Shown: positions 4,947-12,311, numbered from the stretch's first letter. The stretch: 17,480 nucleotides of DNA from Actinobacteria bacterium RBG_16_64_13 (GCA_001768675.1 MELN01000045.1:7633-25112); one strand, 5' to 3'. Numbers and translations are program-made. The notes: generated from the sequence alone by a model not told the origin.

Positions 4947-6980
4947 TCAGGACGCGGCCCCGGGCCGGAGTACGGCCAGGAACTCCTCCCCATACTTCTC
5001 CAGCTTCCGCTCCCCAACACCGCTGATCTCCAGGAGTTCCTCGGCGGTTGTCGGCCGCACCGCCGCCATCTCCCGCAGCGTGGCATCGTGAAAGATAACG
5101 TAGGCCGGCACCCCCTCCCGGTCGGCGATCTGCCTCCGCAGCGCGCGGAGTTGCTCGAAGAGCGCGTCGTTCTCGGCACTGACCGGGACCGCCACTGCCT
5201 CGACCTCCATCAGTCTCGCTCCGGCCCGGCCCCGCTTCGCCCCGCGCCCCGTGCCGGTCGCCGCCTTGGCCTCCTTGGCCGCCGTCGCCACCCGCACTCG
5301 CGGCCTCGCCAGCCGCAGCTCGGTCTCCCCCCGCAGCAGCGGCGCCGCCGCCGGGGCTAACTTGAGCACCGGATACTCCCCCATATCCTGCCGCAGATAG
5401 CCCAGATGCACCAGTTGTCGCAGCAGGCTCCGCCACGCCTCCGCGCTTCGGTGGGCGCCGATGCCGTAGGTGGAGATACGATCGTGCCCAAGCTCAGCGA
5501 TACGCTGGTTCTTGGAGCCGCGAAGCACGTCGACCACCTGGCCCACGCCGAACCGCTCGCGCAGCCGGTAGACGCAGGAGAGGGCCATGCGGGCGTCCTC
5601 CGTCGCGTCGTAGAGCTCGGGCGGATCGAGGCAGACGTCGCAGTTGCCGCAGTCTGACTCCATGGTCTCCCCCAAATAGCCGAGCAAGGCCCGCCGCCGG
5701 CAGGGAAGCTCTGTGGCGAACCCCACCAGCGCCCCCAGCTTGTGCTGCTCCACAGCGACCCGCTGCTCGTTCTCGCCCATGTCGATGAGGGCCCGCACCC
5801 TGGCGACGTCCTCCCAACCGAACAGCATGAGCGCGTTCGCCGGCAGCCCGTCCCTGCCCGACCGGCCGATCTCCTGGTAGTAGCCCTCGAGATGCTGGGG
5901 CAAGTCCCAGTGCACCACGAAACGGACGTTGGTCTTGTCGATCCCCATCCCGAAGGCGACCGTCGCCACCACGATCCGGATTCTGTCAAAAATGAACGCT
6001 TCCTGGACCTTCTCCCGCTCCTCCGCCGCCAACCCCGCGTGATAGGCGCCCGCGGCCATGCCGCGCTCGCGCAGATGGGCGGCGAGATCGTCCGTGCGCT
6101 TGCGAGTGGAGCAGTAGATGATGCCGGCCTCGCCGCCGTCGGGGCCGTATCCCGCCTCAGAGCGGTGCGCCGCGGCTTGGGCGCCCGCGGCGCCGCTCAC
6201 CGCGTGGTGCCCGTGCCCCGCCAGGAAACGCTGAAGCTGCGCATGAGGGTTGTGTTTTTCCACCACCTCGAGCCGGATGTTGGGCCGGTCGAAGCTGGAG
6301 ACGAAGCAGGCCGCCTCCCGGAGCCCCAGCTGGTCGCGGATGTCCTCGCGCGTATGTGGGTCGGCGGTAGCGGTGAGCGCGATGAGCGGCACCCCGGGGA
6401 AGCGTTCCCGCAGCCGCCCGAGTTCCACGTATTCGGGCCGGAAGTCGTGCCCCCACTGGGAGACGCAGTGCGCCTCGTCAACGGCAATCAGCGCGACGCC
6501 GGCGGCAGCCGCCGCGGCCCCGTCGCCCTCAGCCGCCCCGTCGCCCCCGGTGCCGTCTCCCCCAGCCCACGCCGCGCCCCCCGCAGGCCGCAGCGCCGCC
6601 AGCCGGTCGAGAAAGCCGTCACTGGTCACCCGCTCCGGCGATACATACAGCAGATCGAGCCTGCCAGCCATCAGGTCGGCCAGCACCCGGCGGGCGGCTC
6701 CGGCCTCCAGCGATGAGTTGTATGCAGCCGCTCTGACGCCGTTGGCGCGCAGGGCGTCCACCTGGTCCTTCATCAACGAGATGAGCGGCGACACCACGAT
6801 GCCGGTACCCGAGCGCAGCATGGCAGGGATCTGGTAGCAAAGCGACTTGCCGCCCCCGCTGGGCATGAGCACGAAGGCGTCCTCCCCCCGTAGCACCGTC
6901 TCGATTACGTCCCGCTGGTTCGATCGGAACGTGGAGTAGCCGAAGACTGTGCGGAGGATGTAGTCGGGCGTGGGGGTCAT
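4947..6980 (-). CDS. recQ: ATP-dependent DNA helicase RecQ
   Basis: Predicted 677-residue 3'-to-5' DNA helicase for recombination and replication-fork repair. Visible parts: motif 0 (FRSNQRDVI), Walker A PSGGGKS (40-46), DEAH (168-171) followed by the RecQ aromatic loop CVSQWGHDFR, FGMGIDK (343-349), GRSGRDG (372-378), zinc-binding Cys 427, 444, 447 and 450, an RQC winged-helix region (about 455-550) and an HRDC domain (about 603-675, ending EISGVGERKLEKYG). All expected domains are present. Oddities are Gly/Ala-rich insertions at about residues 131-161 (just before DEAH) and 253-286, plus an Ala/Arg-rich linker before HRDC. ATG 6980 has AGGA a few bases upstream. It is divergent from the 7052 gene and convergent with vapC. 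Confidence 0.95.
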   Translation of the reverse strand: MTPTPDYILRTVFGYSTFRSNQRDVIETVLRGEDAFVLMPSGGGKSLCYQIPAMLRSGTGIVVSPLISLMKDQVDALRANGVRAAAYNSSLEAGAARRVLADLMAGRLDLLYVSPERVTSDGFLDRLAALRPAGGAAWAGGDGTGGDGAAEGDGAAAAAAGVALIAVDEAHCVSQWGHDFRPEYVELGRLRERFPGVPLIALTATADPHTREDIRDQLGLREAACFVSSFDRPNIRLEVVEKHNPHAQLQRFLAGHGHHAVSGAAGAQAAAHRSEAGYGPDGGEAGIIYCSTRKRTDDLAAHLRERGMAAGAYHAGLAAEEREKVQEAFIFDRIRIVVATVAFGMGIDKTNVRFVVHWDLPQHLEGYYQEIGRSGRDGLPANALMLFGWEDVARVRALIDMGENEQRVAVEQHKLGALVGFATELPCRRRALLGYLGETMESDCGNCDVCLDPPELYDATEDARMALSCVYRLRERFGVGQVVDVLRGSKNQRIAELGHDRISTYGIGAHRSAEAWRSLLRQLVHLGYLRQDMGEYPVLKLAPAAAPLLRGETELRLARPRVRVATAAKEAKAATGTGRGAKRGRAGARLMEVEAVAVPVSAENDALFEQLRALRRQIADREGVPAYVIFHDATLREMAAVRPTTAEELLEISGVGERKLEKYGEEFLAVLRPGAAS

Positions 6981-7051
6981 GGTGTCCTATGATAGCGGGC
7001 AACCGTATAGAGGTTAGTCAGGTCGGGCGTGCTCTGTGAAAGGACGGAATC

Positions 7052-7492
7052 GTGAGTGTTGCAGACGAGATCAGGTCTTACCTCTCAAAAGAGGCGGGAG
7101 CCAAAGTGAGCGCCAAGGGCCAAGGTGGCGAAGCAGAACTGGTGATCGCGGAACAGAAATCCTTCCTATCCAAGAAGAGGGTCGAGTACTCGGCCAAGTT
7201 CAAGGTCGATGATGACGATCGGGCGGTCCGCTTCTTCGAGATGCTCAAGGAGTCGGGGGCGGGTATGTCCGGCGGCGACGCGCTCGATGTCGGCGGGGGA
7301 TGGGGCTTCTCGAAGGAGACGTATAAGACCAGCCTCGGCGGGCGAGACGGAAGCCTCGAGGCACAGGGCAGTCTCCTCGGCAAGAAGTATGCATTCACCT
7401 TCGACTACGGCAGGATCCGGACAGCGGTCCAAGCCATAGCGCAACGCAACGGGTACCGGTTCGACTATCAGGTGACTCCCAAGGGCCTGTAG
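7052..7492 (+). CDS. Hypothetical protein, 146 residues
   Basis: I do not recognise the family. GTG 7052 is preceded by AAAGGACGG at good spacing, and codon use resembles that of its neighbours, so it is probably real. The protein has no signal peptide, membrane segment or cysteine. It starts with an amphipathic helix (MSVADEIRSYLSKEAGAKVS), followed by alternating short beta-like stretches (AELVIAEQKS, RVEYSAKFKV), a Gly-rich segment around 70-85 (SGAGMSGGDALDVGGGWGF), another beta-rich region and a C-terminal helix-strand (IRTAVQAIAQRNGYRFDYQV). This suggests a small soluble alpha/beta protein. It stands alone on this strand, divergent from recQ (71-base spacer) and convergent with the NTF2-like lipoprotein 23 bases away. 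Confidence 0.75.
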   Translation: MSVADEIRSYLSKEAGAKVSAKGQGGEAELVIAEQKSFLSKKRVEYSAKFKVDDDDRAVRFFEMLKESGAGMSGGDALDVGGGWGFSKETYKTSLGGRDGSLEAQGSLLGKKYAFTFDYGRIRTAVQAIAQRNGYRFDYQVTPKGL

Positions 7493-7515
7493 TCACTCGC
7501 CCGACCCCGCAAGCC

Positions 7516-8031
7516 CTATTCCGCTCGGATTTCCCCGGTAACCCACTGGTGGACGATCTTGCCGTCGCCGTTGATCTGGAACACTTGGACAGCCTCACCC
7601 ACCGGGCTACCGTTGCCCGTGATTATGACCGTTTGGACCACGTAATCACCGAGCAGCATCGGCCCACCGCTGGCCGTGAACGCGAGGCCTTCGCCGGCCC
7701 AGTACGCGATCATGTCGACGACACTCGCGCGTCCCTCGGTCCGCGTGGATGGGGACGCCACGAAGTCATCGACCACCGCGTTCTCGGAGTAAAGGGCGGC
7801 CAGTGCTTCCTCGTCTCCTTGGTTGTTGGCGGCCAGCCAATCCTGGAGCATTGTCTTCACGTCGTCCGGCGCGACCCCCTGCGTGCCCTTCGTGGCGTCC
7901 GAGCCGCAGCCCACCAGCAGCCCCATACCCAGGACCCCGAGAAAAGCCGCGGCCAGCACGATCAGGGCGATCAACCTCAACGTCACTTGGATTTGGTGCG
8001 CGTCGGCTCTTGTTTGATGTGTCGCTTTCAT
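7516..8031 (-). CDS. NTF2/SnoaL-like lipoprotein
   Basis: Predicted 171 residues. A long hydrophobic segment (about 17-41) ends in LLVGC, a textbook lipobox with Cys42 as lipidation site, so the mature protein is anchored outside the membrane. Residues about 52-171 form a SnoaL/NTF2-like cone domain: a helix with WLAANNQGDEEALAALYSEN, DDFVASPSTRTEGRASVVDM, then beta strands ending KIVHQWVTGEIRAE. The family includes enzymes and many non-catalytic ligand-binding or subunit domains, so no reaction can be assigned. ATG 8031 has AAGGGG upstream; longer in-frame starts lack the signal. It lies 55 bases after a membrane protein with the same domain and is most likely the third gene of the sigma-factor operon. 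Confidence 0.82.
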   Translation of the reverse strand: MKATHQTRADAHQIQVTLRLIALIVLAAAFLGVLGMGLLVGCGSDATKGTQGVAPDDVKTMLQDWLAANNQGDEEALAALYSENAVVDDFVASPSTRTEGRASVVDMIAYWAGEGLAFTASGGPMLLGDYVVQTVIITGNGSPVGEAVQVFQINGDGKIVHQWVTGEIRAE

Positions 8032-8086
8032 GAGAATCGCCCCTTTCTTGCTCGTGTCTCGACCCCAGCCATCCACATCACAGAAT

Positions 8087-8893
8087 CTAGTCCGCTCTAA
8101 TCTCGCCGGTGACCCAGTGATGGGCGATCTTGCCGTCCATGTCGAGTTCGAACACGTGGACCGCCTCACCCATCGGGACCCCATCGCCTGTGATGATCAC
8201 CGCCTGCGCCACGTAGTCGCCGAACCGCACCGGCTCACCGCTGGCCGTGAACGCGAGGCCTTCGCGGGCCCAGTACGCAATCATGCCGACGACGTGCGCG
8301 CGTCCCTCGGTCCGCGTGGGTGGGGAGGCCACGAAGTCGTCGACCATGGCGTTCTCGGCGTACAAAGCCCACAACGTGTTTATGTCGCCGGCGTTGTTGG
8401 CCTCCAGCCACTGCTGTAACGTGGCTTTCACCTCCCGTGACACCGCGCCCTGGCCCGCCTCGGGCGCCTCTCCAGCCGTCCCCGCGGTGGTCACCGGCTG
8501 GGTGGGAGAGGTTGTCTGGGCGCCCTGACCGGTCGAGCCCGGGGAGATTCCGGCAGTGTCGTCGCCGATCACCAGGATGTCCGGACCTTTGCCCAGGTGT
8601 TCGACTGCCTCGAGAGTCCCCACGGCCGCGCCGGCCACCAGGACCATGGCGACACAGGCGTAGGCTGCGAGGCGCAGGCTGCGAGGCCGCTTCTGTGCCG
8701 GCGCTTCCCGCGCGACCGCCGTGACCCGGATAGCGGGCCGTTCCTCCGGAGCCTCCCGGGATGCCGGGAGCCCCTCTCCGGGTGGCGTCTCTTCCTTCTT
8801 GGCCCGGTTCTCGATCGCCTCCCACACACCCGTGGGTTCCACGGAAACCAGGAACCCTTTCAGCCTCTCTTCAAGTCGCCGGTCTTCGCTCAC
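8087..8893 (-). CDS. Single-pass membrane protein with extracytoplasmic NTF2/SnoaL-like domain; candidate anti-sigma factor
   Basis: Predicted 268 residues from GTG 8893, which has GGAGG seven bases upstream and overlaps the sigma-factor stop (GTGA). Layout: a charged cytoplasmic N-terminus of about 70 residues (MSEDRRLEERLKGFLVSVEP...), one membrane helix (about 74-95, LAAYACVAMVLVAGAAVGTL), a Ser/Thr/Gly-rich linker (about 112-150), then an NTF2/SnoaL-like domain (151-268). The topology and coupled position are those of ECF anti-sigma factors, but I see no zinc-binding HxxxCxxC motif and the N-terminus is short, so the assignment comes from context. The NTF2 domain closely resembles that of the following lipoprotein (shared TRTEGRA, GLAFTASG, VTGEIRA), showing tandem duplication. 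Confidence 0.82.
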   Translation of the reverse strand: MSEDRRLEERLKGFLVSVEPTGVWEAIENRAKKEETPPGEGLPASREAPEERPAIRVTAVAREAPAQKRPRSLRLAAYACVAMVLVAGAAVGTLEAVEHLGKGPDILVIGDDTAGISPGSTGQGAQTTSPTQPVTTAGTAGEAPEAGQGAVSREVKATLQQWLEANNAGDINTLWALYAENAMVDDFVASPPTRTEGRAHVVGMIAYWAREGLAFTASGEPVRFGDYVAQAVIITGDGVPMGEAVHVFELDMDGKIAHHWVTGEIRAD

Positions 8894-9474
8894 CGCTCCG
8901 CCTCCAGTGCTTCTCGTAGCGCGCGCAGGGCGCGGTGCAGGTGCTGGTCGACCGTGCCCTCCGATACGTGCATTACGTGCGCCACCTCGCGCGCGGTCAG
9001 GTCGCCCATGTAGTGCAAGGCCACGGCGGTGCGCTGTTTGGGCGGCAGAGTTCTCAGCCGCTCCCATAGCTCCGGGTCAGACGAGCGGAGCTCGACCGGC
9101 AGGCTGGGCTCTTGTCCGATCTTGAGCAGAAGGCGAGCCTGTCTAGAGAGGGAGCGCTGGTGCTGTCGAATCTTGTTCAGAGCCACCCGGCGCACCCAGC
9201 CGACCGGGTCCTCATATGTGGACAAGCGGTCCCACCCGCGGACCAGGCAGACAAAGGCCTCTTGCACGGCGTCGGCGGCCGTCTCCTTGTCACCAGCCAC
9301 GATGGCCAGGGCTCTGACCAGGCGGACGTATTCGTGCTGGAACACGTCCTCGGGACAGGCGTAGTGAACATGCTCCCGGACTCTGCTCTCTGTCGCCGGC
9401 CAGTCCCTCAAACTGGTCACGCTCCCAGGCCCTAGAACCGCATTGCCAAACCGGTACGTCACAGCCAGCCCCAC
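8890..9474 (-). CDS. ECF-family RNA polymerase sigma factor
   Basis: Up to 194 residues. Region sigma-2 covers about 44-108 (VFQHEYVRLVRAL, AADAVQEAFV, WVRRVALNKIR), which recognises the -10 element and binds core polymerase; sigma-4 covers about 135-187 (LPPKQRTAVALHYMGDLTAR, then VSEGTVDQHLHRAL), the helix-turn-helix for the -35. Sigma-3 is absent, as in all ECF factors. GTG 9474 has AAGG upstream, but about 40 residues precede the domain, so a later start (for example GTG 9462 or one near residue 34-36) is possible. Its stop overlaps the start of the membrane protein, and co-expression with a membrane partner is the usual ECF arrangement. Promoter specificity cannot be read from the sequence. 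Confidence 0.92.
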   Translation of the reverse strand: MGLAVTYRFGNAVLGPGSVTSLRDWPATESRVREHVHYACPEDVFQHEYVRLVRALAIVAGDKETAADAVQEAFVCLVRGWDRLSTYEDPVGWVRRVALNKIRQHQRSLSRQARLLLKIGQEPSLPVELRSSDPELWERLRTLPPKQRTAVALHYMGDLTAREVAHVMHVSEGTVDQHLHRALRALREALEAER

Positions 9475-9486
9475 GTCTTCGCCTTA

Positions 9487-9505
9487 TTGTCCTGCTTTCG
9501 GACAA
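9487..9505. promoter_or_regulatory. Inverted repeat upstream of the sigma-factor gene
   Basis: TTGTCC-TGCTTTC-GGACAA is a perfect 6-base inverted repeat with 7-base spacer, 12 bases upstream of the presumed sigma start. It could be a leader hairpin near the ribosome-binding site or a repressor site. No clear promoter for this operon was recognised; an ECF-type autoregulated promoter would not resemble the -35/-10 consensus. Confidence 0.4.
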
Positions 9506-9659
9506 GACTCGCACGAGAGGCAAAAATCCTTGACATGTTTGGAGCGACGGAATGCCGCGAGTTGCCCACACTGCGGTTGCGTGTCTGCGTAAGCGGCAGC
9601 GCACGGCTCCAGACTCACCCCCCGTCTCCCCGCCCCCTCTCCACCCCGTTCAAACGGCC

Positions 9660-9713
9660 ATTCTAAAGAATATTAATCTTGCACTTGACTTTCTTAATGT
9701 CTTGTCCCATACT
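9660..9713 (+). promoter_or_regulatory. Promoter of the DUF2089 operon with upstream palindrome
   Basis: TTGACT (9685-9690) and CATACT (9708-9713) are separated by 17 bases, about 30 bases before the ATG at 9743, which has GAGGAG as ribosome-binding site. Immediately upstream lies ATTCT-AA-AGAAT (9660-9671), a perfect short inverted repeat in an AT-rich patch that contrasts with the GC-rich surroundings. It may be an operator or an UP-like element. Confidence 0.65.
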
Positions 9714-9742
9714 CGGTTCAGATATCAACGAGAGGAGACCAC

Positions 9743-10102
9743 ATGTCTCAATGGAACGAATTGACTGATCTCACCGGCGACCGGCCGTTCGTGGTCACCG
9801 CCGTGCGGCTCGAGAGCAGCGGCCTCACCATCAGCGGTGAGTTCGAGCTCCCGCCGCTGGCCGGCCTGCGCTACGAAGACCAGGTGTTCGTGAGCGAGTT
9901 CGTGCGCTGCCACGGCTCCATCAAGTACATGGAGAAGGCGTTCGGCATCAGCTACCCCACGGTCAAGAACCGGCTGAACAAGATCGTCCAGCAGTTGCAG
10001 CTGGTTGAAGTGGTTCAGGTCAGCGGCCACGACGAGGTCTTCGACCTGCTGGAGCGGGGCGAGATCTCTGTCGCCGAGGCCGCGGAAAGGTTGGAGAAAT
10101 GA
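9743..10102 (+). CDS. DUF2089-family HTH regulator (no zinc ribbon)
   Basis: Predicted 119 residues. Residues about 30-88 match DUF2089: ISGEFELPPLAGLRYEDQVF, then VSEFVRCHGSIKYMEKAFGI and SYPTVKNRLNKIV, the recognition-helix region. Typical members begin with a CPxCG zinc ribbon; here the N-terminus (FVVTAVRLESSGLTISG) keeps the spacing but has no Cys pair, so metal binding is lost. The C-terminus (VFDLLERGEISVAEAAERLE) is a short SHOCT-like helical motif similar to that of the protein encoded two genes downstream. The stop overlaps the next start as ATGA. Likely a transcriptional regulator of this operon and perhaps of the ABC genes that follow; its target is inferred, not seen. Confidence 0.85.
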   Translation: MSQWNELTDLTGDRPFVVTAVRLESSGLTISGEFELPPLAGLRYEDQVFVSEFVRCHGSIKYMEKAFGISYPTVKNRLNKIVQQLQLVEVVQVSGHDEVFDLLERGEISVAEAAERLEK

Positions 10103-10389
10103 AGTGCCCGCCCTACGCAATGTCTATGCGCATCGTGGACGGGAAGTGCGCCAAGTTCCAGCTCTGGTTCCCGCTCTTCATCCTGTGGCCGCTCGCGCTG
10201 CCCTTCCTGCTGCTCACCGTCATAGCGGCCCTGTTCGCCGACCTGTTCAGCCTGATCTCGCTCCACAAACCCGGATACACCCGCTTCCTGTTCGGGGTCC
10301 TCGGGACAGTCAGCGAGACCCGGGGCACGGAAGTGTTCATACAAGACAAGAGCCATCACAGCCGGATCGTGGCTTTCACGCTCCGCTAG
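10099..10389 (+). CDS. Small membrane protein of unknown function
   Basis: Predicted 96 residues, translationally coupled to the DUF2089 gene by a 4-base ATGA overlap. After a short N-terminus with two Cys (MKCPPYAMSMRIVDGKCAKF) comes one long or two closely spaced hydrophobic helices (about 22-52, LWFPLFILWPLALPFLLLTV onward), then a soluble tail (about 55-96) ending RIVAFTLR. I recognise no family. Its place between a regulator and a SHOCT-like protein suggests a membrane sensor or anchor for the regulator, which is inference. No lipobox or catalytic motif is visible. Confidence 0.75.
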   Translation: MKCPPYAMSMRIVDGKCAKFQLWFPLFILWPLALPFLLLTVIAALFADLFSLISLHKPGYTRFLFGVLGTVSETRGTEVFIQDKSHHSRIVAFTLR

Positions 10390-10409
10390 AAGAGAAAGGG
10401 ACAAACATC

Positions 10410-10895
10410 ATGGGTGACGATCGTAACCGCATACTAGATCTCCTTGCCGCCGGCAAGATAACGGCGGAAGAAGCGGCCCGCCTCCTGGACGCGCTCGAGG
10501 CGAACCCCGCGCAAGCGGCCGGGGCCGAGACGTCGGCCGGTACGGGGGCGAAGACCGGTTGGCCTAAGTTCTTCTCCTCCGGCGCGAAGGCGACCGAAAG
10601 AACCGGTGCCACCGGCACGGCCAAATTCATGTACGTCAAGGTCGTGAGCGGCCAGGGCGACAACGTGAACGTCAAGATCCCCCTCGCCCTGCTGCGGGCC
10701 GGGCTCAAGCTCACCTCGCTTATCCCGGCCCAGGCGCAGGACCAGATCAACAAGACCATGGCCGAGAAAGGCATGGCGTTCGACCTCAACAACTTCAAGC
10801 CCGAGGATCTGGAGGAGCTCATCGACGCCCTGCGCGAGATGGAAGTCGACGTCGACGCGGCCAACGGCGACAAGGTCCACGTGTATGCGGCGTAG
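10410..10895 (+). CDS. SHOCT-like domain protein (YvlB/LiaX N-terminal type)
   Basis: Predicted 161 residues. The first 30 residues (MGDDRNRILDLLAAGKITAE EAARLLDALE) are the SHOCT-like helical motif seen at the start of YvlB/LiaX-type proteins. A Gly/Ala/Thr linker (about 31-68) leads to a conserved second half, KFMYVKVVSGQGDNVNVKIP, LRAGLKLTSLIPAQAQ, KPEDLEELIDALREMEVDVD, found in many such proteins without a known reaction. No membrane segment. ATG 10410 follows AAAGGG; the gene is 20 bases after the small membrane protein and belongs to the same operon. YvlB and LiaX act in cell-envelope stress responses; a similar job here is by analogy. The stop codon lies inside a 16-base direct repeat. 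Confidence 0.85.
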   Translation: MGDDRNRILDLLAAGKITAEEAARLLDALEANPAQAAGAETSAGTGAKTGWPKFFSSGAKATERTGATGTAKFMYVKVVSGQGDNVNVKIPLALLRAGLKLTSLIPAQAQDQINKTMAEKGMAFDLNNFKPEDLEELIDALREMEVDVDAANGDKVHVYAA

Positions 10896-10929
10896 CGCCA
10901 CGGCCTGAGCGGGGCGGCGTAGCGCCACG
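10887..10929 (+). repeat. Direct repeat of 16 bases over the end of the SHOCT-like gene
   Basis: GCGGCGTAGCGCCACG occurs at 10887-10902 and again at 10914-10929 (27-base period). The TAG stop lies in the first copy and is duplicated in the second. A further GC-rich stretch with CCGACCGGC twice follows (about 10948-10970). This is slippage-type duplication; with no T-tract nearby it is not a convincing terminator. Confidence 0.7.
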
Positions 10930-11039
10930 CGGCGCAACCGCCGTCCCCGACCGGCCGCCGACCGGCGTGACGGCCGGGGCTGACTGAAGACCCACAGACT
11001 GAAAACCGGCACGATCTGTGACACGCGTATTATCAACTC

Positions 11040-11067
11040 TTGACTACTATTAACTTCATAGTATAGT
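11040..11067 (+). promoter_or_regulatory. Promoter with overlapping inverted repeat, upstream of the ABC modules
   Basis: TTGACT (11040-11045) and TATAGT (11062-11067) are 16 bases apart, in an AT-rich island 78 bases before the permease start. TACTAT-TAACTTC-ATAGTA (11045-11063) is a perfect 6-base inverted repeat filling the spacer and touching the -10, well placed for a repressor. The DUF2089 protein is one candidate binder (inference). Confidence 0.7.
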
Positions 11068-11144
11068 GGGACTCATAGCAAGCGTAGATCGCGGATATTC
11101 GCGGCGAGCGGCGAGACAAGAAAGGCACTGACAGGGGGCAAGAC

Positions 11145-12302
11145 ATGAGAACTTTACGAAACGTCTTCCGGCGAAAGCTGCGCGTCCTGCTCACCATCTT
11201 CGGCATCACCATCGGGGTGCTGGCGCTGGTGGTCATGGGCAGCATGGCCGAGAAGATCAACATGCTGGTCTCGGGCGGCACCGAGTACTTCTCCGACAAG
11301 GTCACCGTGCAGGCGGCGGGCACGTCCTTGTTCTCGAGCGCGCCGCTCTCGCTCAGCAAATACGACGACATCAAAGCGGTGCCCGGGGTGGCCGAGGTCT
11401 CGGCCCAGCTCGGCACCTTGCTCGATACCGAGGCCGGGGCCAGCTTCGGCATGCCCGCCATGATCGGCGGCAGCGACATGCGGGGGCAAGACCTTGAGAG
11501 TTTCAAACTCACCTACGCCGAAGGCCGGGCCCTGACGCCCAGCGATATCGGCTCGGTGGTGGTCGGCTCCGACCTGGTCAAGAAGCTGGGCGCCAAGGTC
11601 GGCGGCACCATCCTTGTGCGCGCTGAGCGCTTCACCGTGGTCGGGATACTCGACCGGACCCTCACCGCTCCGGACAGCGAGATCCTCATGACCCTCCCCG
11701 ACGCTCAGCGCCTCTACATGCAGGACATCCCCGAGGTCATACGCGGCCAGGTGGACCAATCCAACATCGTGACTTCGTTCGTGGTCTACCCCACTCCCGG
11801 CACCGATCCCGAAGCGCTGGCTTCCAAGATCAACGCCGCCGTCTCCGGTGTGAAAGCCACGGGACCAAAGGCCTTTCAAGACCAGGTTGCGAGCACCATG
11901 GGCATCTTCAACGCCATCCTATACGGCATCGCCATCATCGCCCTCTTCGTGGGCGGGCTCTCGGTGATCAACACCATGACCATGTCGGTGAACGAGCGGA
12001 CCCGTGAGATCGGCGTGCGCAAGGCCATCGGCGCCTCCGACCGCCAGATAGTGGGCCAGTTCTTGAGCGAGTCCGGCATAATCGGTCTGATCGGCGGCGC
12101 GTCCGGGCTCTTCCTCGGCTGGCTGGTGGCCACCGTCACAGACAAGCTTCTGGAGCCCCGCAACCTCGACCTGTTCCTCGTCTCTCCCAGGCTGGCTATC
12201 GGCTCGGTGCTGTTCGCCATCCTCCTGGGTCTGGTGAGCGGGCTGTATCCCTCCCTGCACGCGGCCCGGCTGCAGCCGGTCCTCGCCCTACGGTACGAAT
12301 AG
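11145..12302 (+). CDS. MacB/FtsX-type ABC transporter permease, copy 1
   Basis: Predicted 385 residues. One N-terminal membrane helix (about 14-34, VLLTIFGITIGVLALVVMGS), a MacB-type periplasmic core domain (about 40-240), then three C-terminal helices of the FtsX fold (about 255-280, 310-335, 352-375) with the coupling motif NERTREIGVRKAIGAS between them. MacB-type proteins do not move substrate through the membrane; ATP hydrolysis drives mechanotransmission that extrudes peptides, toxins or lipoproteins or signals stress. ATG 11145 has an AGGGGG site. The ATPase gene begins 9 bases after its stop. It is very similar, and the same length, to the permease at 13171. Substrate not predictable; no membrane-fusion (MacA) partner is in the window. 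Confidence 0.93.
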   Translation: MRTLRNVFRRKLRVLLTIFGITIGVLALVVMGSMAEKINMLVSGGTEYFSDKVTVQAAGTSLFSSAPLSLSKYDDIKAVPGVAEVSAQLGTLLDTEAGASFGMPAMIGGSDMRGQDLESFKLTYAEGRALTPSDIGSVVVGSDLVKKLGAKVGGTILVRAERFTVVGILDRTLTAPDSEILMTLPDAQRLYMQDIPEVIRGQVDQSNIVTSFVVYPTPGTDPEALASKINAAVSGVKATGPKAFQDQVASTMGIFNAILYGIAIIALFVGGLSVINTMTMSVNERTREIGVRKAIGASDRQIVGQFLSESGIIGLIGGASGLFLGWLVATVTDKLLEPRNLDLFLVSPRLAIGSVLFAILLGLVSGLYPSLHAARLQPVLALRYE

Positions 12303-12311
12303 GAGAGTGTC

